Of a DNA stretch of 64,000 bases, positions 28,051 to 36,221 are shown piece after piece (the first letter of the stretch is position 1; each line of letters begins with the position of its first letter). A model generated the notes under the pieces. That model was not told where the DNA came from, ran no database searches, and saw nothing but the letters and a program-made list of their open reading frames with translations. Position numbers and translations under genes: made by a program. The stretch comes from Caulifigura coniformis. GTDB taxonomy: Bacteria > Planctomycetota > Planctomycetia > Planctomycetales > Planctomycetaceae. Where the stretch lies: NCBI RefSeq assembly GCF_007745175.1, contig NZ_CP036271.1:3174314-3238313 (forward strand). Reading direction: 5' to 3'.

Positions 28051-28406
28051 TTCGCAAACCTGCAGGAGAACGGGTGTTCCAGGCAGAGCCGATACGATAA
28101 TTGCCGTCCGGAAGGGGGGCCAGTGGAGAGGAGATCGGCGGGGGGCTTTCCGGAAGTTGAGACAACCTAAACGCAGGCGGGTTAGAAAGATGTGAGCGGA
28201 AGGGGCTCGATTACGGCCGGACGATCGCAAAGTCGACCTGTAGCTTGTCAGGGCCTCTATGATGGAGGTGCAGGATCGAAAAGGACGGGATGATTGAAAC
28301 CGAGGCTTTTCGATGTTGTGGGCGCCTTCCGTGATGTCAGCGGGGTGTTCCGTGTTGCCGCGTCCTGAAATGACCGGAGGCTAGCGCCTTCCGCTCACCA
28401 CTTCGC
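28051..28406. other. Intergenic region with a short palindromic element
   Basis: About 355 bp between divergent genes with no credible gene. Near its right end, 28375-28392, lies GGAGGCTAGCGCCTTCC, an imperfect palindrome resembling short intergenic palindromes scattered in planctomycete genomes; I see no second copy in this window. The rest shows only expected promoter space. Confidence 0.4.
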
Positions 28407-29063
28407 ATGCCCGCCGTCATTCCTGCTCCGTTCCTGTTTCATTTTGCGCTGCCGGTCCACCGGGTGGTGGACCTCCCACGCGACGCGGCCCCGTGGCTGA
28501 AGCTGCCGGAGGCCTGCCGGCTGGTGAATGCCGGGGCGATTGGGGATGAACCGCAGTTCGCCGACCTCCGGGCGGCGTGGAACCCTGACGGGTTTGCCAT
28601 CTCGGTGAAGGTGACGGGGAAGAAGTTTCCGCCGTTCTGCGATCCGGGGGATGTGCAGCGGTCGGACGGGCTGCGGCTGTGGTTCGACATGCGGGACACC
28701 AAGTCTCTGCATCATGCCACGCGGTTCTGCCAGCATTTCATCCTGCTGCCGGCGGGCGGAGGAGATGACGGTCTCGCGGCGCTGGCCAAACCGCTGCCGG
28801 TTCCGCGTGCCCGTGAAGAAGCGCCGCGTGTCGACGAGGACGATGTGCTGGTGTGGTCGTCCGTTTCGAAGACCGGCTATGAGCTGGAAGCCTGGTTCCC
28901 GGCCGGCGTATTGAATGGGTTCGACCCGGCGTCGCAGTCGCGGCTGGGGTTCTTCTACCAGCTGCACGATTCCGAACTGGGGGACCAGTCGTTCAGCGTG
29001 ACGTCGTCGTTTCCAGTGTCGTCGGATCCGAGCCTGTGGGGGACATTGCTGCTTGAGAAATGA
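28407..29063 (+). CDS. CBM9/DOMON-like beta-sandwich protein
   Basis: 218 residues without a signal peptide. The pattern FADLRAAWNPDGFAISVKVTG, then CDPGDVQRSDGLRLWFDMRD and GYELEAWFPAGVLNGFDPAS, matches family-9 carbohydrate-binding modules (DOMON-like sandwiches). It lacks any attached catalytic domain, so binding alone is predicted. The downstream gene starts before this one stops (11 bp), suggesting one unit. Confidence 0.75.
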   Translation: MPAVIPAPFLFHFALPVHRVVDLPRDAAPWLKLPEACRLVNAGAIGDEPQFADLRAAWNPDGFAISVKVTGKKFPPFCDPGDVQRSDGLRLWFDMRDTKSLHHATRFCQHFILLPAGGGDDGLAALAKPLPVPRAREEAPRVDEDDVLVWSSVSKTGYELEAWFPAGVLNGFDPASQSRLGFFYQLHDSELGDQSFSVTSSFPVSSDPSLWGTLLLEK

Positions 29064-29550
29064 TCGCGTGTTACCAAGCAAAAGTTCGCCGAGATCGCTC
29101 CCGCAGTGGGTGATGGCTCTCTTGCTGCTGCTTGTGCTGCCCTTGTTTCTGGTTGTGGCTGCCTGTCAGGCGGTGTTGGTGGCAGGCATTGAATTCGTCA
29201 TCTGGATCGCATGGCTCCCGCGCGGGAAGGACATCCTGCTGGTCTATTCCAACAGTCCTCACTGGCAAGAATTCTTTGAGCGCGAAATGCTGCCCCGGCT
29301 TGCAGGACGCGTGGTCACGCTGAATTGGTCGGAGCGCAAGTCCTGGATCAATCAGATGACGATGACATCGCTCACGTTTCGGCTTTTAGCGGGATCAAGA
29401 GACTTCAATCCCATCGCCTTCCACTTTCGTCCGTTCCGGATGCATGCGACCTATCGCTTCCTGCAGCCGATCCGGGCATGGAGGAAGTCGGGGAGTCGAA
29501 CGGAGCTGGACGCCTTGATGGCGCGGTTCGCTGCTGAAACTGGCGTTTGA
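29053..29550 (+). CDS. Membrane-anchored protein of unknown function
   Basis: 165 residues from a TTG at 29053, chosen because GGGGGA lies about nine bases upstream; a GTG at 29068 is the alternative. It overlaps the preceding gene by 11 bp. One long N-terminal hydrophobic segment (MALLLLLVLPLFLVVAACQA, continuing to about residue 55) is followed by a roughly 105-residue soluble part with ILLVYSNSPHWQEFFEREML, rich in aromatic and basic residues. The family is unknown. Confidence 0.65.
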   Translation: MRNDRVLPSKSSPRSLPQWVMALLLLLVLPLFLVVAACQAVLVAGIEFVIWIAWLPRGKDILLVYSNSPHWQEFFEREMLPRLAGRVVTLNWSERKSWINQMTMTSLTFRLLAGSRDFNPIAFHFRPFRMHATYRFLQPIRAWRKSGSRTELDALMARFAAETGV

Positions 29551-29642
29551 GAGAGTCCGGGACGCGGCCCGCAAGTCGCCACTGAAAAGAGCCGTCTGGA
29601 ACGGTGCGAAATGGTTCGCACAGCCATCAGCTCAGGCCTGCG

Positions 29643-29855
29643 TCAGGCGGATGCCGTTACAGGTTCACGGTCGGCGGAAGGTGCTTTGGTCGTCGTAGCC
29701 GCGGCCAGTTCCACTGGTTTCTCCCACAGCGGCGTGGCGAAGGTGTAGCAGCAGCGCTGGCAGCGCATCATTTTCTGCAGCACGAAGCGGAACCAGATCG
29801 AGTCCTGGGACTGACTGCGGCGAATGTTCTGAGATGCACAACGCGGACAGTTCAT
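29643..29855 (-). CDS. Small zinc-ribbon protein
   Basis: 70 residues from the ATG at 29855; the longer frame upstream is not protein-like. The core is a four-Cys ribbon, MNCPRCASQNIRRS (Cys3, Cys6) and MMRCQRCCYTFATP (Cys-x2-Cys-Cys), followed by an Ala/Thr-rich tail. Short CPRC-type ribbons of this form are frequent in planctomycetes. Function is unknown; nucleic-acid or protein contact is a family-level guess. Confidence 0.7.
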   Translation of the reverse strand: MNCPRCASQNIRRSQSQDSIWFRFVLQKMMRCQRCCYTFATPLWEKPVELAAATTTKAPSADREPVTASA

Positions 29856-30028
29856 GCCGATAGCCCCTTGAGCATGCCCCGCATGCACTGCAGGGCGGAC
29901 AGTGAGTCCTTCGACAACACCCGGGGCGTCTCGCCGCGCCGTGAGGCTGAAATTGCCGCGCCGTGGCTGAATGGCTGCCGGCAGAATCGATTTTGCCAAA
30001 CGTATGCCAGCCGATTCGACCGTTGCCG

Positions 30029-31327
30029 TTACTTGCGGGGCATCAGAGAAATCATGGCTGCTGCAGAAGTCGCGAGCCCGGTTTTCAGCGCGGGCCGTAC
30101 ATCCGGGGCGTACTTCGAGGAATGCAGTGACGGAAGTGGAATTCCCTCATTCTGCGACTTCTCGTACAGCTCGGGTTTCACTGTTCCCAGGCGAAACATG
30201 AAGATCGGAACACCGGCCAGCCCGTAGAAGCTGAAGTCTTCTGCGCCCATCGTGCGATCGGCGAGGTGCATGCGATCGTCGCCCGTCGCCTCCGCGAGAG
30301 CGGGAATGACACGCTGGACGAGGTCTTCATCGTTTTTTGTCGCGGGTGTTCCTTCATTGAACTGGACCGTTGGCTCCGGCGCGTTGAATGACGCCGCGAC
30401 CGCCAGGGCCTTCCGCCGGATGCCGTCGTGCAGGGCCTTGCGGACCTCCGGTGTGTAGCTGCGGATGGTCAGCTTGAGTGCGCATTCGTTCGGGATGATG
30501 TTGTGCTTGCTGCCGCCGTGAATGGAGCCGACGGTGATGACGGCCGGTTCGAGGGGTGAGATCTCGCGCGCCACGACCGCCTGCAGTTCGACGACGAGTT
30601 GCGCCGCCTGCAGGATCGGGTCGATACAGGCCTCCGGCTTCGATCCATGTCCGCCCCGGCCCTTCATCACGATGTCGCAGGCGTCGGCATTGGCCATCAT
30701 GTATCCGCCGCGATAGGCGACATGGCCGGACTGGAGTCCGGAGTCGCAGTGCAGGGCGAGGGCGAAATCGGGGCGGCGGATCTTCGTGAAGAGGCCGTCA
30801 TCGAGCATGATCTTGGCGCCGTTTCCGAGTTCTTCAGCGGGCTGGCCGACGAACATGGCGGTCCCCGACCACGCATCGCGGTGCGCGGCGAGGATACGGG
30901 CGAGGCCGATGAAGTTGGTCATGTGGACGTCGTGCCCGCAGGCGTGCATCACACCGACCGGAGTGCCATCGGCGCCGGCGATCCTGACCTTCGAGGCGAA
31001 CGGCAGGCCGGTCTCTTCGATCACGGGGAGGGCATCGAGGTCGGTGCGCCACATGACGGTGGGGCCGTCGCCATTTTTCAGAAGGCCGACGACTCCGTGG
31101 CCGCCAACGTCGGTCTGGACTTCGTATCCGGCGGCCTTGAGTTCGGAGGCGATGCGGGCGGCAGTTTCCTTCTCCTGGAACGAAACTTCCGGATGGCTGT
31201 GCAGGTGCTCGTAGAGGGGGATGAGAGAATCGAGTTCCTTTTCTGCCCAGGCCTTGACGTCGGCCGCTGGAGCGGAGGATGAGAAGAAGTTGCCCCCGAA
31301 CAGAATCAGTGCCGCGAAAACTCTCAT
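30029..31327 (-). CDS. Exported M20-family amidohydrolase
   Basis: 432 residues with a signal peptide (MRVFAALILFGGNFFSSSAP). The M20D family pattern is clear: WRTDLDALP (94-101), the metal-binding HACGHD (128-133), GQPAEELGNGAK with the catalytic-type Glu pair, and a late GAEDFSFYG. Such enzymes cleave N-acyl or N-aryl amino acids (hippurate, IAA-amino-acid type). It lies in a stretch of amide-cleaving enzymes, followed upstream on the same strand by gamma-glutamyltransferase; the 115-bp gap leaves co-transcription open. Confidence 0.93.
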   Translation of the reverse strand: MRVFAALILFGGNFFSSSAPAADVKAWAEKELDSLIPLYEHLHSHPEVSFQEKETAARIASELKAAGYEVQTDVGGHGVVGLLKNGDGPTVMWRTDLDALPVIEETGLPFASKVRIAGADGTPVGVMHACGHDVHMTNFIGLARILAAHRDAWSGTAMFVGQPAEELGNGAKIMLDDGLFTKIRRPDFALALHCDSGLQSGHVAYRGGYMMANADACDIVMKGRGGHGSKPEACIDPILQAAQLVVELQAVVAREISPLEPAVITVGSIHGGSKHNIIPNECALKLTIRSYTPEVRKALHDGIRRKALAVAASFNAPEPTVQFNEGTPATKNDEDLVQRVIPALAEATGDDRMHLADRTMGAEDFSFYGLAGVPIFMFRLGTVKPELYEKSQNEGIPLPSLHSSKYAPDVRPALKTGLATSAAAMISLMPRK

Positions 31328-31441
31328 AGTTGCCAGTCCTGGTGGAGGTGAACTTCGAAGAGGGCGAGCGCTGGTGGATCGATTTCTTCGTGGTCGCGTT
31401 CAGCCGGGGCGGTGCTGCGACCTTGGGCGACGCGGGGAGTG

Positions 31442-33199
31442 TCAGTAACCGACGGCGGCGCCGTCCTTGCGGGGATCGGTTCCTCCGTGCAGGACGCCGC
31501 GTTCGCGGTCGATGAGGATGGCCTGGTATCCGCCGAAGGAGCCGGGCGAACGGATGATGGTGTGGCCCCGATCTCCGAGGGACCGCATGGTGGCGTTGGG
31601 GATTCCCGATTCGACGGCCACCTCACCGCCATGCGGCGACGCGGGAGTTCCTGTGGGCGAGGCGGATCCCTGATGGTAGATCCGGGCAGCGTCGCCGGCC
31701 TGCTGGACGTTCATCCCGAAGTCGATGATGTTGATGAGGACCTGCACCTGTCCCTGCGCCTGCATGTCTCCTCCCATGACGCCGAAGACCAGCCAGGGGG
31801 CTCCGTCGCGCGTGACCATGGCGGGGATGATCGTATGGAAGGGGCGCTTCCCCGGCTCGAGCCGGTTGGCGTGGTCTTCTGCGAGAGCAAACTGCGACCC
31901 GCGATTCTGCATCACGAAGCCGACGTCACCCGGAGTGACCTTGGAGCCGAAGGCCTGAAAGTTACTCTGGATGAACGAACAGCAGTTTCCTTCAGAGTCG
32001 ACGACGCACAAGTAGACGGTGTCGCCCTTGGTGATTGTCAGGTCACCGGCGGGAACATCGGTTGCGGCCTTGTTGGGATTGATTCTTTTACGCTGGCGGG
32101 CCGCATACTCCTTCGAGAGGAGGTTCTTCACCGGGACGAGGCCGAACTTGGGGTCGGCGAAATACTTGGCCCGGTCGGCGAAGGCGAGTTTTTTGGCCTC
32201 GATCAGCAGGTGGAGGTAGTCAGGGCTGTTCGGGCCCATCGTCTTGAGGTCGTAAGACTCGAGGATGTTGAGCATTTCGAGAACGGCCAGCCCCTGGCCG
32301 TTCGGTGGGAGCTCCCAGACGGTGTTGCCGCGGTAGTCGGTGGAGATCGGCTCGACCCATTCGCTCTGGTGCTTCTCGAGATCGACCTTGCGCAGGTAGC
32401 CGCCATTGGCGTCGCTGAATGCGGAAATGCGGTCTGCGATCGAGCCCTTGTAGAAGGCGTCGCGTCCTTCTTTCCCGATCATGCGGAGTGACTCGGCCAG
32501 TCGGGGATTGCGGAAGATCTCTCCGAAGCGAGGGGCCTTTCCATCCGGCAGCCAGGTGGCGGCGGAGTCGGGCCACTTCGCCAGATCGGGCGCCTGGGCG
32601 TTCCAGCTTTCCGCAATCACTTCCGAGACCGGGAACCCTTCCTCCGCGGTATGAATGGCGGGCTGGAGCAGGTCGGCGAGAGTCTTACGTCCGAAGCGTG
32701 ATCGCAGTTCTTCCCAGCCATCGACGCATCCGGGCACAGTCCAGGTCAACGGGCCGTCCTTGGGGATCTCCGTCAGCTGGCTGGAGGTGAAGACGTCGCG
32801 GGAGATGGCCTCCGGAGCGCGGCCGGAGGCATTGAGTCCATGGAGCGTTTTTGTTTTGGCGTCCCAATAGAGGACGAACATGTCGCCGCCGATGCCGCAG
32901 CTCATCGGTTCGACGACGCCGAGCATGGCGTTGACGGCGATGGCGGCATCGGCCGCGGTTCCGCCATTCCGCAGCACTTCCACACCGACTTCGGCGGCCA
33001 TCGGATGGCTGGTGGCAACCATTCCGCGGCGTGCGAGGACGACCGATCGCGACTGTTGGGCGTCATTGCCGGGCCGGTCATATCCCGCGGCCATGATCCG
33101 CTTTCCGAACGCCCAGGGCCCGGTCAAGAGGCAGAGCGAAAACATCGCCACGCCGACGAGGCGAGTCAGGTTCGTGTATCGCACTCCGTCACCGCGCAT
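31442..33199 (-). CDS. ggt: Gamma-glutamyltransferase/hydrolase
   Basis: 585 residues from the ATG at 33199, giving a leader with one hydrophobic segment (LVGVAMFSLCLLTGPWAFG). This Ntn-hydrolase self-cleaves into two subunits at Thr394 in GDTVYLCVVDSEGN, then transfers or hydrolyses gamma-glutamyl groups, for example from glutathione. Also present are VATSHPMAAEVGVEVLRNGG, GIGGDMFVLYWD near the start and the HTIIPAMV/GVMGGDMQAQGQ blocks of the small subunit. It is probably periplasmic. Typical length. Confidence 0.94.
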   Translation of the reverse strand: MRGDGVRYTNLTRLVGVAMFSLCLLTGPWAFGKRIMAAGYDRPGNDAQQSRSVVLARRGMVATSHPMAAEVGVEVLRNGGTAADAAIAVNAMLGVVEPMSCGIGGDMFVLYWDAKTKTLHGLNASGRAPEAISRDVFTSSQLTEIPKDGPLTWTVPGCVDGWEELRSRFGRKTLADLLQPAIHTAEEGFPVSEVIAESWNAQAPDLAKWPDSAATWLPDGKAPRFGEIFRNPRLAESLRMIGKEGRDAFYKGSIADRISAFSDANGGYLRKVDLEKHQSEWVEPISTDYRGNTVWELPPNGQGLAVLEMLNILESYDLKTMGPNSPDYLHLLIEAKKLAFADRAKYFADPKFGLVPVKNLLSKEYAARQRKRINPNKAATDVPAGDLTITKGDTVYLCVVDSEGNCCSFIQSNFQAFGSKVTPGDVGFVMQNRGSQFALAEDHANRLEPGKRPFHTIIPAMVTRDGAPWLVFGVMGGDMQAQGQVQVLINIIDFGMNVQQAGDAARIYHQGSASPTGTPASPHGGEVAVESGIPNATMRSLGDRGHTIIRSPGSFGGYQAILIDRERGVLHGGTDPRKDGAAVGY

Positions 33200-33385
33200 A
33201 GCAAGCAATCCGTCCGCCTGATGTCTTCGCTCACGACCCACATCGACCCGCAATGCAGTGTCCCTGCTCGCTGTCCAACTCTCAACCGTTCGGCCTATGC
33301 ACTTTGCGGAACTTGCGCAGGCAAATGGACGACTTTCCCCGGGGTGGTTGCATCGGCGAGGCGGTGCGCCGAAGAATGGCGGCTG

Positions 33386-34816
33386 ATGTCCCGCCCCGAG
33401 GAGAACGCTGTGTCCGAACTGTCCCGCCGTGACTGGTTGAGTGCCGTTTCCGCCGCTGCCGCCGCTGGATCAGTTCCGCTTTCCGGGCTGGCGCAGGGGG
33501 CGCAGGAACAGGGAGGCGCTGCGAAGCCTCTCCAGATCTCGACATTCCGTGTGGACGCCACTTCGCCCAAGGGGCAGCCCTGCTGCGGGGGCTGGATCAA
33601 GCCGATCGAGGTCGTTGACGACGCGCAGGAGGTGTTGGGTTATGTGATCCAGGGGGCGGGGAAGCCGATCGTGGTGTGCGCGGTCGACTGGACGGGAATC
33701 ATGAACGGAGCGCACCTCGAGTTCCGGTCTGAAGTCGCCAAGGCGGTCGGCACGGATCCGGAGCGGGTTGCGGTGCAGTGCCTTCACCAGCACAACGCGC
33801 CGTTCACGTGTGTCGAAGCGCAGAACATTGTTTCCCAGCACAAGGACCTGCCGCCGCTGACGTTTGTCGACTTCTTCCGCGCGACAGTGCAGAAGGTCGC
33901 CGCGGCGGCAAAGGCGTCGCTGGCGCAGGCGGTTCCACTGACGCACATCGCGACGGGGGAGGCGGATGTGTTTCGCGTGGCGGGGAATCGCCGGATCGTG
34001 CAGGAGGATGGCACGCTGATGTCGATGCGAGGCAGCGCCTCGAAATCTCAGATCCATGCCGACACGACCGAAGGGGTAATCGACCGGAAACTGAAGACGG
34101 TCGCGTTCTACAGCGGCGACCGGAAAGTGGCGTCGTGCCACTACTACGCCTGCCATCCGATGAGCTACTACGGGGACGGGCGTGCGTCGTCCGATTTCGT
34201 CGGCCTCGCCCGAAAGAAGCGGCAGGCAGAGGAGCCCGACTGCACGCATATCTACTTCAGCGGGTGCGGCGGAAACATCGCGGCCGGGAAGTACAACGAC
34301 GGGACGCACGAGATGCGGCCTGTGCTTGTTCGCCGTATCTATGATGCGATCGTCGCTTCCGAGGCGAAGCTGGCCCCGACGCCGGTGAACGCGATTGAGT
34401 GGTCGGCCGTGCCGGTGCAGCTGACGCCCGATCCGAAGTGGGATGAGGAGGCGATCCTGAAGCAGGTTGCCGACACCTCGCAGTCCGTCGTCAATCGCCT
34501 TCGGCCGACTTACACGGTGGCTTACCTCAGGCGTTGCCGGGCTGGCCAGCCGATTATTGTCTCGGCGTTGCACGTCAATGATGCGACGATGCTGCATCTG
34601 CCCGCGGAGAGTTTCATCGAATACCAGTTGCGGGCCCAGGAGGAGTCGCAGGGGCGTTTTGTGGCCTGTGCCGCATATGGCGACGGAGGGCCGTGGTACA
34701 TTCCGACGGAAGCAGCGTTCCCGCTGGGCGGGTATGAAGTGTCGGTGTCTTGGTGCGGGCCGACGGTGGAAAAGGAGCTTTGGGGCGCCGCTTCCAAAGC
34801 GCTTCGGCTGGCGTAA
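33386..34816 (+). CDS. TAT-exported neutral-ceramidase-like protein
   Basis: 476 residues from the ATG at 33386; the open frame upstream to 32840 is antisense to ggt. The N-terminus SELSRRDWLSAVSAAAAAG is a twin-arginine signal. The body shows features of the neutral/alkaline non-lysosomal ceramidase superfamily: the early FRVDATSPKG strand, VQCLHQHNAP with metal-type His, the CHPMSYYG segment and IYFSGCGGNIAAG. It may cleave an amide, but a bacterial ceramide is not implied. It is divergent from ggt. Confidence 0.75.
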   Translation: MSRPEENAVSELSRRDWLSAVSAAAAAGSVPLSGLAQGAQEQGGAAKPLQISTFRVDATSPKGQPCCGGWIKPIEVVDDAQEVLGYVIQGAGKPIVVCAVDWTGIMNGAHLEFRSEVAKAVGTDPERVAVQCLHQHNAPFTCVEAQNIVSQHKDLPPLTFVDFFRATVQKVAAAAKASLAQAVPLTHIATGEADVFRVAGNRRIVQEDGTLMSMRGSASKSQIHADTTEGVIDRKLKTVAFYSGDRKVASCHYYACHPMSYYGDGRASSDFVGLARKKRQAEEPDCTHIYFSGCGGNIAAGKYNDGTHEMRPVLVRRIYDAIVASEAKLAPTPVNAIEWSAVPVQLTPDPKWDEEAILKQVADTSQSVVNRLRPTYTVAYLRRCRAGQPIIVSALHVNDATMLHLPAESFIEYQLRAQEESQGRFVACAAYGDGGPWYIPTEAAFPLGGYEVSVSWCGPTVEKELWGAASKALRLA

Positions 34817-34845
34817 GTCCCTGAGCGGCGTCATGCAGGCAGGAC

Positions 34846-35088
34846 ATGAACGACCCTGACCGGATCCTCGAGTTGCTGACGCAGATTCGCGATGAACTGC
34901 GGGAATCGCGCGAGCGGACTCTTCGCCGCTATGACGAAGTCCTGTCCGCCCAGTCGACAACGGAACAGCGGAGCGTCGAATACTGGAACGCCTACGAACG
35001 CAAATTCCGGTTGCTCACCTATGGGTATCTCACGATGCTCGTCCTGATTCTCGCGGCCACGATCCTGGTGCTCGCACTGAAACGCTGA
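34846..35088 (+). CDS. Small tail-anchored coiled-coil protein
   Basis: 80 residues. A charged helical N-terminal half (ILELLTQIRDELRESRERTL) is followed by a C-terminal membrane helix (LTYGYLTMLVLILAATILVL) with a basic end, giving tail-anchored topology. The family is unknown. It starts 29 bp after the ceramidase-like gene, on the same strand. Confidence 0.7.
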   Translation: MNDPDRILELLTQIRDELRESRERTLRRYDEVLSAQSTTEQRSVEYWNAYERKFRLLTYGYLTMLVLILAATILVLALKR

Positions 35089-35176
35089 ATCGGGCCATTG
35101 CGGACCGGGAGAACGATCCAGCCGGTCCGCCTCCCGTTTTTGAAATGGCAGGGGGCCTGTTGCTAGACTCCGCCGC

Positions 35177-35599
35177 ATGTCTGAAACGCCTCTCGCCTCC
35201 TGCAAGACTGTCATCCGCGTCCGCTACTGCGAAACGGACGCGATGAGCTATCTGCATCACGCCAACTTCTTCAATTACTTCGAGATTGGGCGCACGGAGT
35301 TGTTCCGCCAGCAGGGGGGCAACTACCGGACGATGGAAGAGCGGGGTTTTTTCCTGGTCGTGGTTCACATCGAGTGCGACTACAAGTCGCCGGGCCGATA
35401 TGACGATGAGCTGACTCTCGAGACGCGGCTCGCGCGTCAGACGCCCGCGAAGCTCGAGCACGAGTACACGGTCATGCGGGGTGAGACGCTGATCGCGAAG
35501 GGGAAGTCGACGCTGGCCTGCGTGGACCGGACGGGCCAGGTGCAGCGGCTGACGGACGAGATTCTCTTCGGCGATCGGCTGTCGAAGTCGCGCGTGTGA
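35177..35599 (+). CDS. Acyl-CoA thioesterase, 4HBT/YbgC type
   Basis: 140 residues, the normal size of a single hot-dog domain. RVRYCETDAMSYLHHANFFNYFE contains the catalytic-type Asp21 of the YbgC/4-hydroxybenzoyl-CoA thioesterase motif, with His28 and Asn30 after it; ECDYKSPGRYDDELTLETRL completes the fold. It hydrolyses an acyl-CoA thioester. The specific acyl group is unknown, and no Tol-Pal genes, the usual ybgC partners, are nearby. Confidence 0.92.
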   Translation: MSETPLASCKTVIRVRYCETDAMSYLHHANFFNYFEIGRTELFRQQGGNYRTMEERGFFLVVVHIECDYKSPGRYDDELTLETRLARQTPAKLEHEYTVMRGETLIAKGKSTLACVDRTGQVQRLTDEILFGDRLSKSRV

Positions 35600-35635
35600 G
35601 ACACTGGCAGCATCTGAAGAGGAGATCCGCCGCAT

Positions 35636-35662
35636 CGATGTGGAATACGGTTCTCCACATCG
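35636..35662 (+). terminator. Hairpin after the thioesterase gene
   Basis: CGATGTGGA pairs with TCCACATCG around a nine-base loop and is followed by TTTG, 37 bp after the stop. It is a plausible weak terminator. Confidence 0.6.
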
Positions 35663-35998
35663 TTTGAACATCGTGATTTCGGGCCACGCGTCGTCTGGAG
35701 GGCTGGAATCAACTTCGGCAGGTTCTGCCGAATTCGGTTCGTTCTGAGAAAAATCTCATTGCTTCACTTTAGGGAAGGGCTTAAAACACGGGCGTCTGGT
35801 GAATGCGGAAGGTCAACGAAGACAACCAAGTTCACCTGCAAAGCGCCTTGCAGCCGGGGATCGAATTCGCCGGGGCGGGTGATGAAGCGGGACGTGCGTC
35901 CACTGCGGTGGCGGCGTCCTCCCCCTCGAGTCGCCCAGGACGTCCGACTCGAGTGGCCATCCCCAGACGTCCGCCAACGTCGTTGAAGGATCACGAAT
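35663..35998. other. Leader region of the tiny basic protein
   Basis: About 335 bp without a credible long gene. It contains a 9-bp stem hairpin at 35925-35953 (CTCGAGTCG with CGACTCGAG) and an AT-richer patch near 35740-35770, candidate 5' leader structure and promoter of the following gene. Open frames on the minus strand are shadows. Confidence 0.4.
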
Positions 35999-36097
35999 AT
36001 GGCCACTGCCAAGAAGCCCGCTGCCAAGAAGACCCCTGCCAAGAAGTCGCCGAAGGCCAAGACCGGCGCTGCCAAGACCACCACGAAGAAGAAGTAA
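35999..36097 (+). CDS. Tiny Lys/Ala/Pro-rich histone-H1-like protein
   Basis: Only 32 residues, below usual gene-calling limits. It consists of repeated AKKP/AKKT/AKKS units (MATAKKPAAKKTPAKKSPKA and a lysine-threonine tail) with no acidic residue. An AAGGA ribosome site sits eight bases before the ATG, and a strong terminator follows 35 bp after the stop, so it looks like a stand-alone gene. Composition matches the tails of eukaryotic histone H1 and bacterial H1-like nucleoid proteins; DNA or RNA binding is inferred from charge alone. Confidence 0.75.
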   Translation: MATAKKPAAKKTPAKKSPKAKTGAAKTTTKKK

Positions 36098-36131
36098 TTT
36101 CTTCGCGACGCTGGTCGCATGAGAAAATTCC

Positions 36132-36157
36132 AAGGCCGGACAGCAATGTCCGGCCTT
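36132..36157 (+). terminator. Rho-independent terminator
   Basis: An 11-bp perfect stem (AAGGCCGGACA with TGTCCGGCCTT) carries a GCAA tetraloop, a very stable loop type. A short T-containing stretch follows. It ends the tiny basic gene. Confidence 0.85.
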
Positions 36158-36176
36158 GCTGCGTTTAAGAAGTGGA

Positions 36177-36200
36177 TCGTGGGTGGTTGGTAGTGGGTAG
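36177..36200. repeat. Short relict of the TCGTGGG/TAGTGGG repeat
   Basis: TCGTGGG, TGGTTGG and TAGTGGG stand in a row here, the same unit as the 20-copy array at 2172-2311 but nearly eroded. It lies just before the stop of the large minus-strand gene. Confidence 0.6.
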
Positions 36201-36221
36201 GAGAGGGCCGGGCGGCGGCGC

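Noticed and set aside
29604-30227. 207-codon plus-strand frame
   Set aside because: Overlaps the zinc-ribbon gene and the M20 gene on the other strand; not protein-like.
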